DNA of 20,970 bases. Origin: Porticoccaceae bacterium UBA4026 (lineage in GTDB: Bacteria; Pseudomonadota; Gammaproteobacteria; Pseudomonadales; Porticoccaceae). The notes under the pieces were generated by a model. The model ran no database searches. It was not told where the DNA came from and saw only the letters and a list, made by a program, of their open reading frames with translations. Numbering within the stretch: position 1 is the first letter of the stretch; each line of letters starts with the position of its first letter. The stretch covers positions 1 to 20,970 of the forward strand of contig DGAQ01000056.1 of NCBI GenBank assembly GCA_002382445.1, given 5' to 3'. Shown here piece by piece: positions 1 through 7,773 of this stretch. The position numbers and the translations under genes were made by a program.

Positions 1-48
1 CTTGATGTCGACGTGGTTATTAAAGACGTTGAAGTGACGGAGTCTTAA
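1..48 (+). CDS. 3' end of an unidentified gene (partial)
   Basis: The first frame is open from the window edge to a TAA at 46-48 and would encode the C-terminal tail LDVDVVIKDVEVTES. The stop lies 13 bases before a strong intrinsic terminator, which is where a real gene end would sit. Frame 2 closes at 35-37 and frame 3 closes almost at once, so frame 1 is the best reading. Only 15 residues are visible and I recognise no family. Confidence 0.45.
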   Translation, partial: LDVDVVIKDVEVTES

Positions 49-61
49 GATACCGAAATAT

Positions 62-90
62 AAAAAAGCCGAGCATTGCTCGGCTTTTTT
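62..90 (+). terminator. Rho-independent terminator, probably bidirectional
   Basis: A perfect inverted repeat has arms at 62-74 and 78-90 around an ATT loop. The GC core is GCCGAGC/GCTCGGC, with an A run on the left and a T run on the right, so it can end transcripts from both sides. It lies between the partial plus-strand gene and the minus-strand methyltransferase. The last bases of the T run are also part of the stop codon (89-91) of the methyltransferase. Confidence 0.9.
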
Positions 91-739
91 ATGGCTTCTC
101 TATAATGAGAATAAATTTCTCCGTTTTCCACGGCTCATAAATTCTTCGCGTTACAATCTGTGCATCGAGGGATTCAACACATTGATCGCAGAGAGACCAA
201 AAGGGTGGTCGCCCTGGGTCGGCTATTAATATTCTTTTTACACCCGATTTTAATGCACGGCAAATGAGATCATACAAAGGATCTACCGTTTCATCCCAAA
301 AACAGATGTCGGCCGCGATGATAGAATCGTAAGTCGACAAGTCAGCTTGGGTGAGGGTTTCAAAACCTCGAGCCTGAAAGACAATACTACATTTGTTGAT
401 GCTGGCGTGCAGTTGTAAAAAGGGCTCAACGTTGGGATCAATATCGATGCCGGTGACATTTGCACTGTACTGTTGGGCAAGAAAAATACCCGTCAAACCC
501 CAACCGCAACCCACATCGAGTATCCTGCTTGAGGCTTTCGGTGGATAGGTTGTCAGGTAGTCCATGAGTACAAAGCTTGAGCGCCATACTTTGTTACCGT
601 GGGCGCTGTGGCCCTGTTGCTGGCGTTTCAGTCTACGTATTGCCGGATGTCGAGATTGAAGTGCTTTAATACCTAGGTAGTCAACAAAGTGTGAGATAGT
701 AGTGATTACAGGGTTTTGTTGTCGGTCTGGGTTCCGCAT
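89..739 (-). CDS. Class I SAM-dependent methyltransferase (METTL20/Nnt1-like)
   Basis: A 216-residue cytosolic protein with a Rossmann-type methyltransferase fold. Motif I is ILDVGCGWGLTG at residues 73-84, followed by the acidic end of strand 2 (GIDIDP, about 97). A later AADICFWDE segment resembles the motif after strand 4 in the METTL20/calmodulin-lysine methyltransferase group, which methylates lysines on proteins. The HGNKVW segment at about residue 47, just before the fold, also fits that group. The substrate is not evident. The start lacks a clear Shine-Dalgarno, but no better in-frame start is seen. It is divergent from the sensor kinase gene and ends inside the shared terminator. A small-molecule substrate is equally possible. 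Confidence 0.8.
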   Translation of the reverse strand: MRNPDRQQNPVITTISHFVDYLGIKALQSRHPAIRRLKRQQQGHSAHGNKVWRSSFVLMDYLTTYPPKASSRILDVGCGWGLTGIFLAQQYSANVTGIDIDPNVEPFLQLHASINKCSIVFQARGFETLTQADLSTYDSIIAADICFWDETVDPLYDLICRALKSGVKRILIADPGRPPFWSLCDQCVESLDAQIVTRRIYEPWKTEKFILIIEKP

Positions 740-882
740 TGGTGGCGCGCCATTATAAAGCCTAAGTTTATCAGTATATTGCTATTACGGATAACCAAAA
801 GGTCTAATATAGAGACATTAACCAATATTAGGCTATGATACTTTTGCAGGCAAATACTACATCGATTAAAAAGAGTGCCGTT

Positions 883-2043
883 ATGATCGCAGAGACTAAT
901 TTCCATCCCTTAGCAGCAAAGTTTTATCGAGACCCCGATGCTCAGTTTTTATTTCTGCAATTGATAGGATGGTTTGGCTTAGCGCTAGTCAGTTTCTTTA
1001 GTCTGACACTGTGGTATAACCAGCAGACTCAGCTCACTTATATCGCACACACCTTGGTGCAATCTGCCCTGGGTGTGGGAGTGTCTTGGCCCTTAAGATA
1101 TTTCTTGAGTTATTTATGGGATATGAAGCTCTGGGTAAGGCTTGTTTTGACTTTTGTCGGCGTGTTTAGTTGTTCGGGAATATGGGCAGTGTTGCGGATA
1201 TCAACATTTATGTATATGACCGGAGAAGAAGGATTGTGGCCAGATTTTGGTGGTTGGCTGTTTGGTTCTATCTTTATTTTTATTTCTTGGGCAGCCTTAT
1301 ACCATGGCATCAAATATTATCAATTGTTGCAGTTTGAGCACGCCTCATTATTAGTCTTTGCGGCCGAAAATAAGGAAGAGCAGTTAAAGCGTTCTCGAGC
1401 TGAGACCTTTGCTCATGAGGCCCAGTTAAAAATGTTGCGATATCAGCTTAATCCGCACTTTTTATTCAATACTTTGAATGCTATTGCATCCTTAGTGCGA
1501 GACAAAGACGCGTCTAAAGCCAATGTCATGATTGTGCAGTTAAGTAACTTTTTAAGATACTCGTTGGATAATGACCCTATTAAACGGGTTACGCTAAAGG
1601 ACGAGATGGAGGCGCTCAAGCTCTATCTAAATATTGAGAAAACGCGTTTTGGTGATCGATTAAAAGTGTGCTTTGAAATTGATCCAAAGGCGGAATTAGT
1701 CAGAATTCCAAGTCTTATTTTGCAACCACTAGCTGAGAATGCAATCAAGTATGCAATAGCGCCAATGGAGGAGGGTGGGACCATAACCATCAAAGCAAGA
1801 CGCGATGAGGATTGCGTGATAATCGAGTTAGACGATAATGGCCCTGGAATGCCAGAGTTTAAGTATGATGGCGAAAGTACGGGTGTCGGGTTGCGTAACA
1901 CCATTGATCGACTGCATGGCTTCTATGGCGACTGTTATCATTTTCAGATTAAAGTTAAGTCCACCAAGGGAACCAGTGTTTTTATGAAGTTACCCCTTAA
2001 AAAGAAAGAGACAATTTTTGAAGATTTGATTTCTAATAGTTAA
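883..2043 (+). CDS. LytS/AlgZ-type membrane sensor histidine kinase
   Basis: A sensor kinase of the His_kinase (PF06580) family, partner of the LytTR regulator that follows 25 bases later. The N-terminal part (about residues 20-155) has several hydrophobic stretches and is the membrane sensor. A short coiled linker leads to the H-box NPHFLFNTLN with phospho-acceptor His192. The N-box LAENAIKYAI, G1-like DDNGPGM and G2 GVGLRNT of the ATPase domain follow. I chose the ATG at 883 because AAGAG lies 7 bases upstream; an in-frame ATG at 835 would add 16 residues but has no ribosome site. The signal sensed is unknown; relatives control alginate, murein-hydrolase or carbon-starvation genes. Confidence 0.88.
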   Translation: MIAETNFHPLAAKFYRDPDAQFLFLQLIGWFGLALVSFFSLTLWYNQQTQLTYIAHTLVQSALGVGVSWPLRYFLSYLWDMKLWVRLVLTFVGVFSCSGIWAVLRISTFMYMTGEEGLWPDFGGWLFGSIFIFISWAALYHGIKYYQLLQFEHASLLVFAAENKEEQLKRSRAETFAHEAQLKMLRYQLNPHFLFNTLNAIASLVRDKDASKANVMIVQLSNFLRYSLDNDPIKRVTLKDEMEALKLYLNIEKTRFGDRLKVCFEIDPKAELVRIPSLILQPLAENAIKYAIAPMEEGGTITIKARRDEDCVIIELDDNGPGMPEFKYDGESTGVGLRNTIDRLHGFYGDCYHFQIKVKSTKGTSVFMKLPLKKKETIFEDLISNS

Positions 2044-2068
2044 CCAACACAAAAAAGGTTTGTATAAA

Positions 2069-2878
2069 ATGCCTAAGCTGAAGACCATTATTGTTGATGA
2101 CGAGCCCCTAGCGATTAACTACCTACGTTCTATGCTCGCAGACTTTGAAGCTATCGATGTTGTTGCGGAATGTCGTAATGGTCGCGAGGCTGTTTTAGCG
2201 GCTTCTCAAATCAACCCGGAACTGATGTTTTTGGATATTCAGATGCCTGGAATGAATGGGTTTGAAGTGATTAAAGCGTTGCAGTCAGATGTCATGCCCA
2301 TGGTTATTTTTGTTACTGCATTTGATCAATATGCTGTAGATGCCTTTGATCTTCATGCAGTTGATTATGTTCTTAAGCCCCTCGATCCGGAGCGAGTGGC
2401 GCGTGCGGTACAGCGAGCAGTTGACCGATTTAATGACTACCAGGTAGAGAGTTATAAGACGCCCCTGATAGGTGCTATTGGCGCGATAGCGGACAGAGCT
2501 TCGGCGGTTGCTATAGGAGAAGTATCAACTCCTGAACCTGCTTCAGAAAGTATTAAAGATAAACTTCTCGTGCGTGATTCTGGCGTAGTAAAAGTTATAC
2601 CGTTTGATGACATCGATTGGGTCGACGCTGCCGGTGATTATATGTGTGTTCACGCCTTAGGTGAGACCCACATCATACGAATTACGCTGGGCGAGTTAAT
2701 GGAAAAGCTGGATGACAAGCTATTTATTCGGATTCATCGATCCACCATCGTTAATGTCCAGCGGGTTGTCAGTATTACGCCGCTGCCGAAGGGTGGTAGT
2801 TTGTTGGAGTTGTCGGCGGGTGAAACGCTTAAAGTAAGCCGGAACTATAGAGAATCGATTCGAAATCTATTTAGATAA
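2069..2878 (+). CDS. LytTR-family response regulator
   Basis: A 269-residue DNA-binding response regulator, cognate partner of the kinase upstream. The N-terminal receiver has the acidic pair D10-D11, phospho-acceptor D56 in FLDIQMPG, the conserved Thr in FVTAFD and the Lys in VLKPLD. A loose linker of about 50 residues rich in Ala, Ser and Glu joins it to a C-terminal LytTR domain (about 165-269), with features such as GDYMCVHA, FIRIHRSTIVNV and LKVSRNYR. The start is ATG 2069, with AAAGG 10 bases upstream; an in-frame TTG at 2060 is less likely. AlgR-like in layout, but the target genes are not evident. The pair may be co-transcribed. Confidence 0.92.
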   Translation: MPKLKTIIVDDEPLAINYLRSMLADFEAIDVVAECRNGREAVLAASQINPELMFLDIQMPGMNGFEVIKALQSDVMPMVIFVTAFDQYAVDAFDLHAVDYVLKPLDPERVARAVQRAVDRFNDYQVESYKTPLIGAIGAIADRASAVAIGEVSTPEPASESIKDKLLVRDSGVVKVIPFDDIDWVDAAGDYMCVHALGETHIIRITLGELMEKLDDKLFIRIHRSTIVNVQRVVSITPLPKGGSLLELSAGETLKVSRNYRESIRNLFR

Positions 2879-2939
2879 ATATGGTAAGTCCCAACGTTTA
2901 GACTAGAGATTTCCATATCCAAGACATCAACAATCTCCT

Positions 2940-3089
2940 TTATCGCACAACAGAAACGTATTGTCGCATAAGGTCTTCCTTTAAAGGTTTAGTCGTGAAA
3001 TTATCAGTTATTAGCACTGATTTTAAAGTCAGTAAGTGATCCTGGTAGGTATCTTCAAAATTGTTGGCGACCACAGGCATTAAACTAGG
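2940..3089 (-). pseudogene. Relic of a response-regulator receiver domain
   Basis: On the minus strand a frame ending at TAA (2940-2942) encodes a tail with receiver-like features. These are SLMPVVANNFED, similar to the strand-4 segment usually reading PIIAxTANAxxED, and DNFTTKPLKEDLMRQYV, which matches the strand-5 lysine-proline motif and last helix of hybrid kinases. The spacing between these blocks is about six residues longer than usual and the phospho-acceptor half is missing. The frame is open further upstream to about 3190, but that part does not look like a receiver. The only ATG codons lie inside the match. I read it as a decayed fragment of a hybrid sensor kinase or regulator; chance resemblance is possible. 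Confidence 0.33.
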
Positions 3090-3102
3090 CTTTAGCTTAA
3101 TG

Positions 3103-3130
3103 TTAACAATCTTCTCGTTTTGATTATATT
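3103..3130 (+). promoter_or_regulatory. Candidate sigma70 promoter for the GH3 gene
   Basis: TTAACA (3103-3108) and TATATT (3125-3130) each match the consensus hexamers at five of six positions and are 16 bases apart. They lie about 93 bases before the chosen GH3 start. The region is AT-rich, so a chance match is possible. Confidence 0.35.
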
Positions 3131-3223
3131 TTCGGCTGTTGAGTCTCTGTAGTTTAGTCGGACGGATAGGTGAGTGTTTAGTCGTAATTTATAGCGCCAG
3201 ATATATAAAAAGGAATGATGTTA

Positions 3224-5737
3224 ATGTCCACTGAAAGCCGATGGCTGAATACCAGTCTCAGACCTGTACCGCTAAGAAGATCTATAGCTATCGTTTTAGT
3301 ACTGCTAGCGTGCGGTGTCTCGCAAATCGCATGGGCAGAGTCAAGGTTTAATAACGACATTGAAGCTCAGGTTGCGAGTATTTTGAAGGGTATGACGTTA
3401 GAGCAAAAAGTCGGTCAGATGGTGCAGGGTGAAATTAAGGAGGTCACGCCAGAAGACGTCACCAGGTACCACCTTGGCTCTATTCTCAACGGTGGCGGTT
3501 CATTCCCTAACCGTGAAAAAAACTCTACGATGAGTGACTGGCTAGAGCTTTCTGATCAATATTATTTGGCGTCATTGGATAAGTCGGAGGGTGGAGCAGG
3601 TATTCCTGTGGTTTGGGGAACTGATGCTGTTCATGGCCACAACAATGTCATAGGGGCGACTCTGTTTCCGCACAACATTGGGCTCGGAGCGGCTAATGAT
3701 CCGGCTTTGATGCAAAAAATTGGTGAGATAACAGCTCGCGAGGTTTCTGTCACTGGAATTGATTGGGTGTTTGCACCAACCGTTGCAGTGGCGAAAGATA
3801 ACCGCTGGGGCCGAACCTATGAGGGATACAGCAGTGAGGCTCCCATCATCAAATCCTATGCGGGCGAAATTGTAACAGGGCTTCAGGGAAAGCCAGGTGA
3901 GTTGCGAACCAGCGGACAACATGTGATCGCAACTGCCAAGCACTTTATCGGGGATGGCGGGACCTACAGAGGAATTGATCAGGGCGATACTAGGGTCACT
4001 TTGGAGCAGTTGCTTAATGATCATGGTCAAGGCTATTTGACCGCTCTTGATGCTGGTGTGCAGACTGTCATGGCGTCTTTTAATAGCTGGAATGGCATTA
4101 AAATTCATGGACACAAGTTTCTTTTAACCGATATCTTGAAAGATAGGCTAGGGTTTGATGGATTTGTTATTAGTGACTGGAATGGTATTGGTCAGGTAGA
4201 TGGTTGTGTTAATGAGAGTTGCGCTCTGGCAATCAATGCTGGGGTGGATATGGTAATGGTGCCCAAAGACTGGAAGGCATTTTTACAAAATACCTTAACT
4301 CAGGTGAACTCAGGTGAGATTTCTATAGATCGCATTGATGATGCGGTGAGTCGAATATTAAGAGTCAAGATACGCGCAGGTCTTTTTGAGAAGGGCTTGC
4401 CATCATCCAGAGAGGTCGCTGGAAACGAGGCATTGATTGGTGCGGCAGAGCATCGTGCGGTTGCCCGTGAGGCGGTGCGTAAATCATTGGTGTTACTGAA
4501 GAACAAAAAACAAGTATTGCCTTTGAAAGCGAATCAGCACGTGCTTGTCACGGGCGATGGTGCGGATAATATTGGAAAGCAGAATGGGGGTTGGACGATA
4601 ACCTGGCAGGGTACTGAGAACAAAAATAGTGACTTTCCCGGCGCAACCAGCATCTACGCAGGTTTGCGAAAGGCGATGGACAATATTGGCGGTTCCACAG
4701 AACTAAGTAATGATGGGACTTGGGTTAAAAAGCCCGATGTGGCCGTAGTTGTGTTTGGCGAAGAGCCCTACGCGGAAGGTCAGGGTGACGTGCATTCTTT
4801 GATTTATCGTGACGGGTTAACTGCAGATCTTGAGCTGTTACGGAAATTTCAAATTAAAAAAATTCCTGTCGTGGCGATATTTTTAACAGGTCGTCCGCTG
4901 TGGATGAACGCTGAGATTAATAGCTCTGATGCCTTTGTTGTTGCCTGGTTGCCTGGAACAGAGGGCGGAGGCATAGCTGACGTGTTAGTGGCTGATGGTC
5001 AGAATAAGCCTCGTTATGATTTCACCGGACGTCTATCTTTTGACTGGCCTAATCGAGAAATTAATCCAGCGGATGATGCTCTCGCGGTCGTTGATAATTT
5101 ACTCTCTATAGGACAGGGCATGAGCTATGAATCACTGGCTTTGGTGGGAAGTAGTCTTAATGAAAAACCGTCTTCTGAAACTGTGTCACAAGAAAATGTT
5201 ATCTTCAGCGGCAGTAGTCGAGATCCGTGGAAGGCCTATGTGGGGGACGGTAGCGATTGGCAAAAGCGGGTAACAGGTAAATCATCGTCAACGGCTTATG
5301 GCGCTTTAACGGTAATGACAGTGGACGGCGAAGTGCAAGAAGATTCTAGGTCGTTGATTTGGTCTGGTGGGAAAGAGAGCCAGTTTTACTGGCAGAGCAC
5401 AGTACCGGTAGATTTAAGTGCGCTTGCCGACGAAAACGGTGCCCTTATGATTGAGCTCAGAGTGGATAAACACCCACTTGGGCGAGTGGACCAGAGAATG
5501 GATTGCGGCTGGCCCTGTTCCGGATCGCTGGATATGAGTGCATTTTTTCGCTCTTTGCCCGAAGGGCAGTGGACTCGATTCGGTATAAGCCTTAGTTGCT
5601 TCCATAAAGTTGGGGTAAACCTTACAAAGGTAGCAACCCCGTTTGTCTTGGTCAGCTCTGATGCCTTTGCGGTAACCTTGAGAGATGTAAGAGTGGTAGC
5701 TAATGCGCCTGAAAAATCACGGATTAGCTGCGACTAG
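3224..5737 (+). CDS. Secreted GH3 beta-glucosidase / exo-beta-glucanase, ExoP-like
   Basis: A glycoside hydrolase family 3 enzyme that should release glucose from the non-reducing ends of beta-glucans such as laminarin or cello-oligosaccharides. An N-terminal signal peptide (basic RPVPLRR, hydrophobic core, AWA before ES) indicates export. The TIM-barrel domain (about 45-375) carries KHFIGDGG and GFVISDWNG, whose Asp318 is the expected nucleophile. The alpha/beta sandwich domain follows (about 420-625). The last 170 residues fit the ExoP C-terminal domain, and the total length is close to Pseudoalteromonas ExoP. Of three nearby ATGs (3215, 3218, 3224) the last is best spaced from AAGGA (9 bases). 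No TonB receptor or other glycanase is adjacent. Confidence 0.92.
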   Translation: MSTESRWLNTSLRPVPLRRSIAIVLVLLACGVSQIAWAESRFNNDIEAQVASILKGMTLEQKVGQMVQGEIKEVTPEDVTRYHLGSILNGGGSFPNREKNSTMSDWLELSDQYYLASLDKSEGGAGIPVVWGTDAVHGHNNVIGATLFPHNIGLGAANDPALMQKIGEITAREVSVTGIDWVFAPTVAVAKDNRWGRTYEGYSSEAPIIKSYAGEIVTGLQGKPGELRTSGQHVIATAKHFIGDGGTYRGIDQGDTRVTLEQLLNDHGQGYLTALDAGVQTVMASFNSWNGIKIHGHKFLLTDILKDRLGFDGFVISDWNGIGQVDGCVNESCALAINAGVDMVMVPKDWKAFLQNTLTQVNSGEISIDRIDDAVSRILRVKIRAGLFEKGLPSSREVAGNEALIGAAEHRAVAREAVRKSLVLLKNKKQVLPLKANQHVLVTGDGADNIGKQNGGWTITWQGTENKNSDFPGATSIYAGLRKAMDNIGGSTELSNDGTWVKKPDVAVVVFGEEPYAEGQGDVHSLIYRDGLTADLELLRKFQIKKIPVVAIFLTGRPLWMNAEINSSDAFVVAWLPGTEGGGIADVLVADGQNKPRYDFTGRLSFDWPNREINPADDALAVVDNLLSIGQGMSYESLALVGSSLNEKPSSETVSQENVIFSGSSRDPWKAYVGDGSDWQKRVTGKSSSTAYGALTVMTVDGEVQEDSRSLIWSGGKESQFYWQSTVPVDLSALADENGALMIELRVDKHPLGRVDQRMDCGWPCSGSLDMSAFFRSLPEGQWTRFGISLSCFHKVGVNLTKVATPFVLVSSDAFAVTLRDVRVVANAPEKSRISCD

Positions 5738-5777
5738 AGGATCTTCTGTTACCGCTACAGATATTTTTCGTATAAAT

Positions 5778-6548
5778 TTAAACAGTAAGGTGGAATCCTC
5801 CGTCGAGTAGTATGGTTTCTCCGGTAACAATCTTCGATAGCGCCATCAGGTTGTATATAGATTCCGCAACCTGATCGACGGTTACTGCAAGCCCTAAAGG
5901 CGTTGTTTTTTCAATGTGCGCTAAAGCGGCGTCATAAGCATCGCTACCCAATCCTTTGCGTAGCCATTCGCCTTGAATGAATCCTGGACAAACCGCATTA
6001 ACCCTAATGGGGCCAAGGTTTCTAGCCATAGATTTGGTCATGGTGTTAAGGGCCCCTTTTGATGATGCATAGGCCAGACTGCTGCCAATGCCCCTTATTC
6101 CTGCGATGGATGACACGTTAATTACATTTGGATTGTCGCTGTGTATTAAATACTGCCGGCAAGCTTTTACCATTTGAAAGGGTCCAACAACATTGACCTT
6201 ATAGATATGTAAAAAATCATCGCCATCGAGGGCGTCTAAATCACCATGATTGAACGCAAATTTGGTGGTGCCGGCATTGTTAATTAAGCAATCTAGGCGA
6301 CCCCATTTTTTTATAGTTTGATCAACGGTGTCAAGACAGGCCCGATTGTCGGAAACATCTGCCGCTACCGCCTGGGCTTCAACACCGAGGTTTTGGCATA
6401 TCTTTACCACCTCTTCAGCATCGTCTATTGAGCTAGTACAGGTAACTGTAATATTCCAGCCCTTTGATGCGAGTAAAATTGCAGTTGCCTTACCAACACC
6501 TCGACTCCCGCCCGTGATAATTGCCACAGGATTGTTTGATTTATCCAT
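5778..6548 (-). CDS. SDR-family oxidoreductase (FabG-like)
   Basis: A 256-residue classical short-chain dehydrogenase/reductase. The cofactor motif TGGSRGVGKA is at about residue 11, NNAG at about 91, catalytic Ser in NVSSIAG and the YxxxK pair in AYASSKGA. The C-terminal VTGETILLDGGF is typical of FabG-like members. The start has a strong GAGGAG six bases upstream. It is convergent with the GH3 gene and divergent from the HD/MOSC pair, with a 158-base shared spacer, which hints at joint control. The substrate is unknown; it is not next to fatty-acid genes, so a role as a housekeeping FabG is unlikely. Confidence 0.9.
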   Translation of the reverse strand: MDKSNNPVAIITGGSRGVGKATAILLASKGWNITVTCTSSIDDAEEVVKICQNLGVEAQAVAADVSDNRACLDTVDQTIKKWGRLDCLINNAGTTKFAFNHGDLDALDGDDFLHIYKVNVVGPFQMVKACRQYLIHSDNPNVINVSSIAGIRGIGSSLAYASSKGALNTMTKSMARNLGPIRVNAVCPGFIQGEWLRKGLGSDAYDAALAHIEKTTPLGLAVTVDQVAESIYNLMALSKIVTGETILLDGGFHLTV

Positions 6549-6706
6549 TTAATACTCCTCGCACATGGTTAGACGGATTAGTCCTTTTGTTCTGGGCGCT
6601 AGTATGGTTTATTCGATAGATAAATACAGACCTTACTGCTAATATTTGATCAGGTTTGGTGTACCAAGCTGTCTAATAATTACTAAGAGCCTTCGGAGTA
6701 AGCCCA

Positions 6707-7279
6707 ATGAAAGCGACCTTTACCAAAATGTCCCAGAGCACCGCTGAAGATTGGGCTATTATTGTTCCCGAGCAAATGGAATTTTTCAAAAAGCTCCCAG
6801 ATCGAATTCTTAGCCACATGGAACTGTTAACGGGGGACTACGGTGGATTTTCCGTAGATCGCCTACAGCATTCACTACAGACCGCACACAGGGCCGCTGA
6901 GGCAGGTGAGGACGATGAATACATTGTCTGTGCTCTCTTGCACGATATTGGCGATACCTTGGGCAGTGCGAACCATGCTGATGTGGCCGCGGCAATATTG
7001 CAGCCCTATGTGTCCGATGAGAATCATTGGATGGTCAAGCACCATGCTATTTTTCAAGGCTACAACTTCTTTCATTTTCTTGGTGCTGATCGCAATATGA
7101 GGGATCAGTTTCGTGAAAATGACAATTTTAAGCGGACTGCACGGTTTATTGCTAAATACGACGACCCGTCCTTCGATCCGAATATGCCAGAACTGACTCT
7201 CTCTTTATTCGAGCCCATCCTTCGCGGGGTTTTTAGCCAACCTAAAAACAGCATTTATAAAGTTCTGACCGATAGCTAA
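6707..7279 (+). CDS. HD-domain protein, candidate PhnZ/MIOX-like diiron oxygenase
   Basis: A 190-residue HD-superfamily protein. The candidate metal ligands are H55 (LQHSLQTAH), H79-D80 (LLHDIGD), H90 (ANHAD), H112 or H113 (VKHHA) and D152 or D153 (AKYDD). This is the six-ligand pattern of mixed-valent diiron oxygenases such as PhnZ and myo-inositol oxygenase, not only the minimal H..HD..D of phosphohydrolases. From memory of PhnZ, the stretch before the first His is collinear: Tyr is kept (Y45) but the substrate-contacting Glu is replaced by F48. The gap between the HD pair and the next His is shorter than in PhnZ. Start supported by GGAG 8 bases upstream. It precedes a MOSC gene by 14 bases. 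It could still be a nucleotide phosphohydrolase. Confidence 0.7.
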   Translation: MKATFTKMSQSTAEDWAIIVPEQMEFFKKLPDRILSHMELLTGDYGGFSVDRLQHSLQTAHRAAEAGEDDEYIVCALLHDIGDTLGSANHADVAAAILQPYVSDENHWMVKHHAIFQGYNFFHFLGADRNMRDQFRENDNFKRTARFIAKYDDPSFDPNMPELTLSLFEPILRGVFSQPKNSIYKVLTDS

Positions 7280-7293
7280 GGGGTGCTTTGATC

Positions 7294-7767
7294 ATGTTGA
7301 ATAAATCTATAACTGGAATTTATATCGCTCCTACAATGGGTGGTTTTATGACAGGCCATGTAAAAGTCGCATTGAAGGCGGGGAAGGGTATTGTCGGTGA
7401 CCGTTATTACTCTGAGACCGGGAAAAACAGGTCAACTTATAAGGGCCAGCCTGATTTTGAGCTTACTTTAATAGAGTCTGAACTGATTGACATCTTTAAT
7501 AAGGAAACTGGCAACAGCTTTCATGCGAGTGATTTTCGTCGCAATCTTATCACTAAAGGGGTGCGTTTAAATGATTTAGAGGGGCAGTATTTTACAATCA
7601 ATGGGATCAGCTTTTACGGCGTCAGGCTATGTGAGCCATGCGCCAGCCTGCAGCGACGTCTTGGCGTGAGTATTCTCCCCGAGTTGGTCGGCAAAGGGGG
7701 TCTTCGTGCCCAGGTAAGAGGCAGTGGGATCTTGTCTGTGGGGGATAGCTTAACCTTTGACCTATAG
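7294..7767 (+). CDS. MOSC-domain protein
   Basis: A small stand-alone MOSC domain (MOCO sulfurase C-terminal type, 157 residues). Visible hallmarks are GIVGDRYY near residue 31, FRRNLITKGVRLNDLEGQ in the middle, and CEPC with the conserved cysteine, then GGLRAQVRGSGILSVGD at the end. MOSC proteins bind or pass on sulfur or molybdenum cofactor; several are linked to detoxifying reductases. ATG 7294 is preferred, with AAGGGG 10 bases upstream; TTG at 7288 would add two residues. It very likely forms an operon with the HD gene. Its end is only 6 bases from the end of convergent tatD. No molybdoenzyme is encoded in the window. Confidence 0.85.
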   Translation: MLNKSITGIYIAPTMGGFMTGHVKVALKAGKGIVGDRYYSETGKNRSTYKGQPDFELTLIESELIDIFNKETGNSFHASDFRRNLITKGVRLNDLEGQYFTINGISFYGVRLCEPCASLQRRLGVSILPELVGKGGLRAQVRGSGILSVGDSLTFDL

Positions 7768-7773
7768 TTAGGC

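Larger units (their letters stand above)
2879..3223. other. Intergenic region with a gene relic and a candidate promoter
   Basis: This 345-base gap between the response regulator and the GH3 gene contains no intact gene that I can support. The minus strand at 2940-3089 looks like the degraded C-terminal end of a receiver domain (separate entry). A sigma70-like promoter candidate for the GH3 gene lies at 3103-3130. No strong terminator was found after the two-component operon. Confidence 0.5.

Noticed and set aside
835..882. Upstream ATG for the sensor kinase
   Set aside because: No ribosome site precedes 835, whereas ATG 883 has AAGAG at a suitable distance and gives a natural N-terminus.
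3003..3021. ATCAGT/ACTGAT stem followed by TTTT as terminator of the two-component operon
   Set aside because: A six-pair AT-rich stem is too weak, and it lies about 125 bases past the stop and within the receiver-like relic.
3572..4114. 180-codon open frame antisense to the GH3 gene
   Set aside because: It lies wholly inside the well-supported GH3 coding region, has no ribosome site or recognisable motif, and is explained by the codon bias of the opposite strand.
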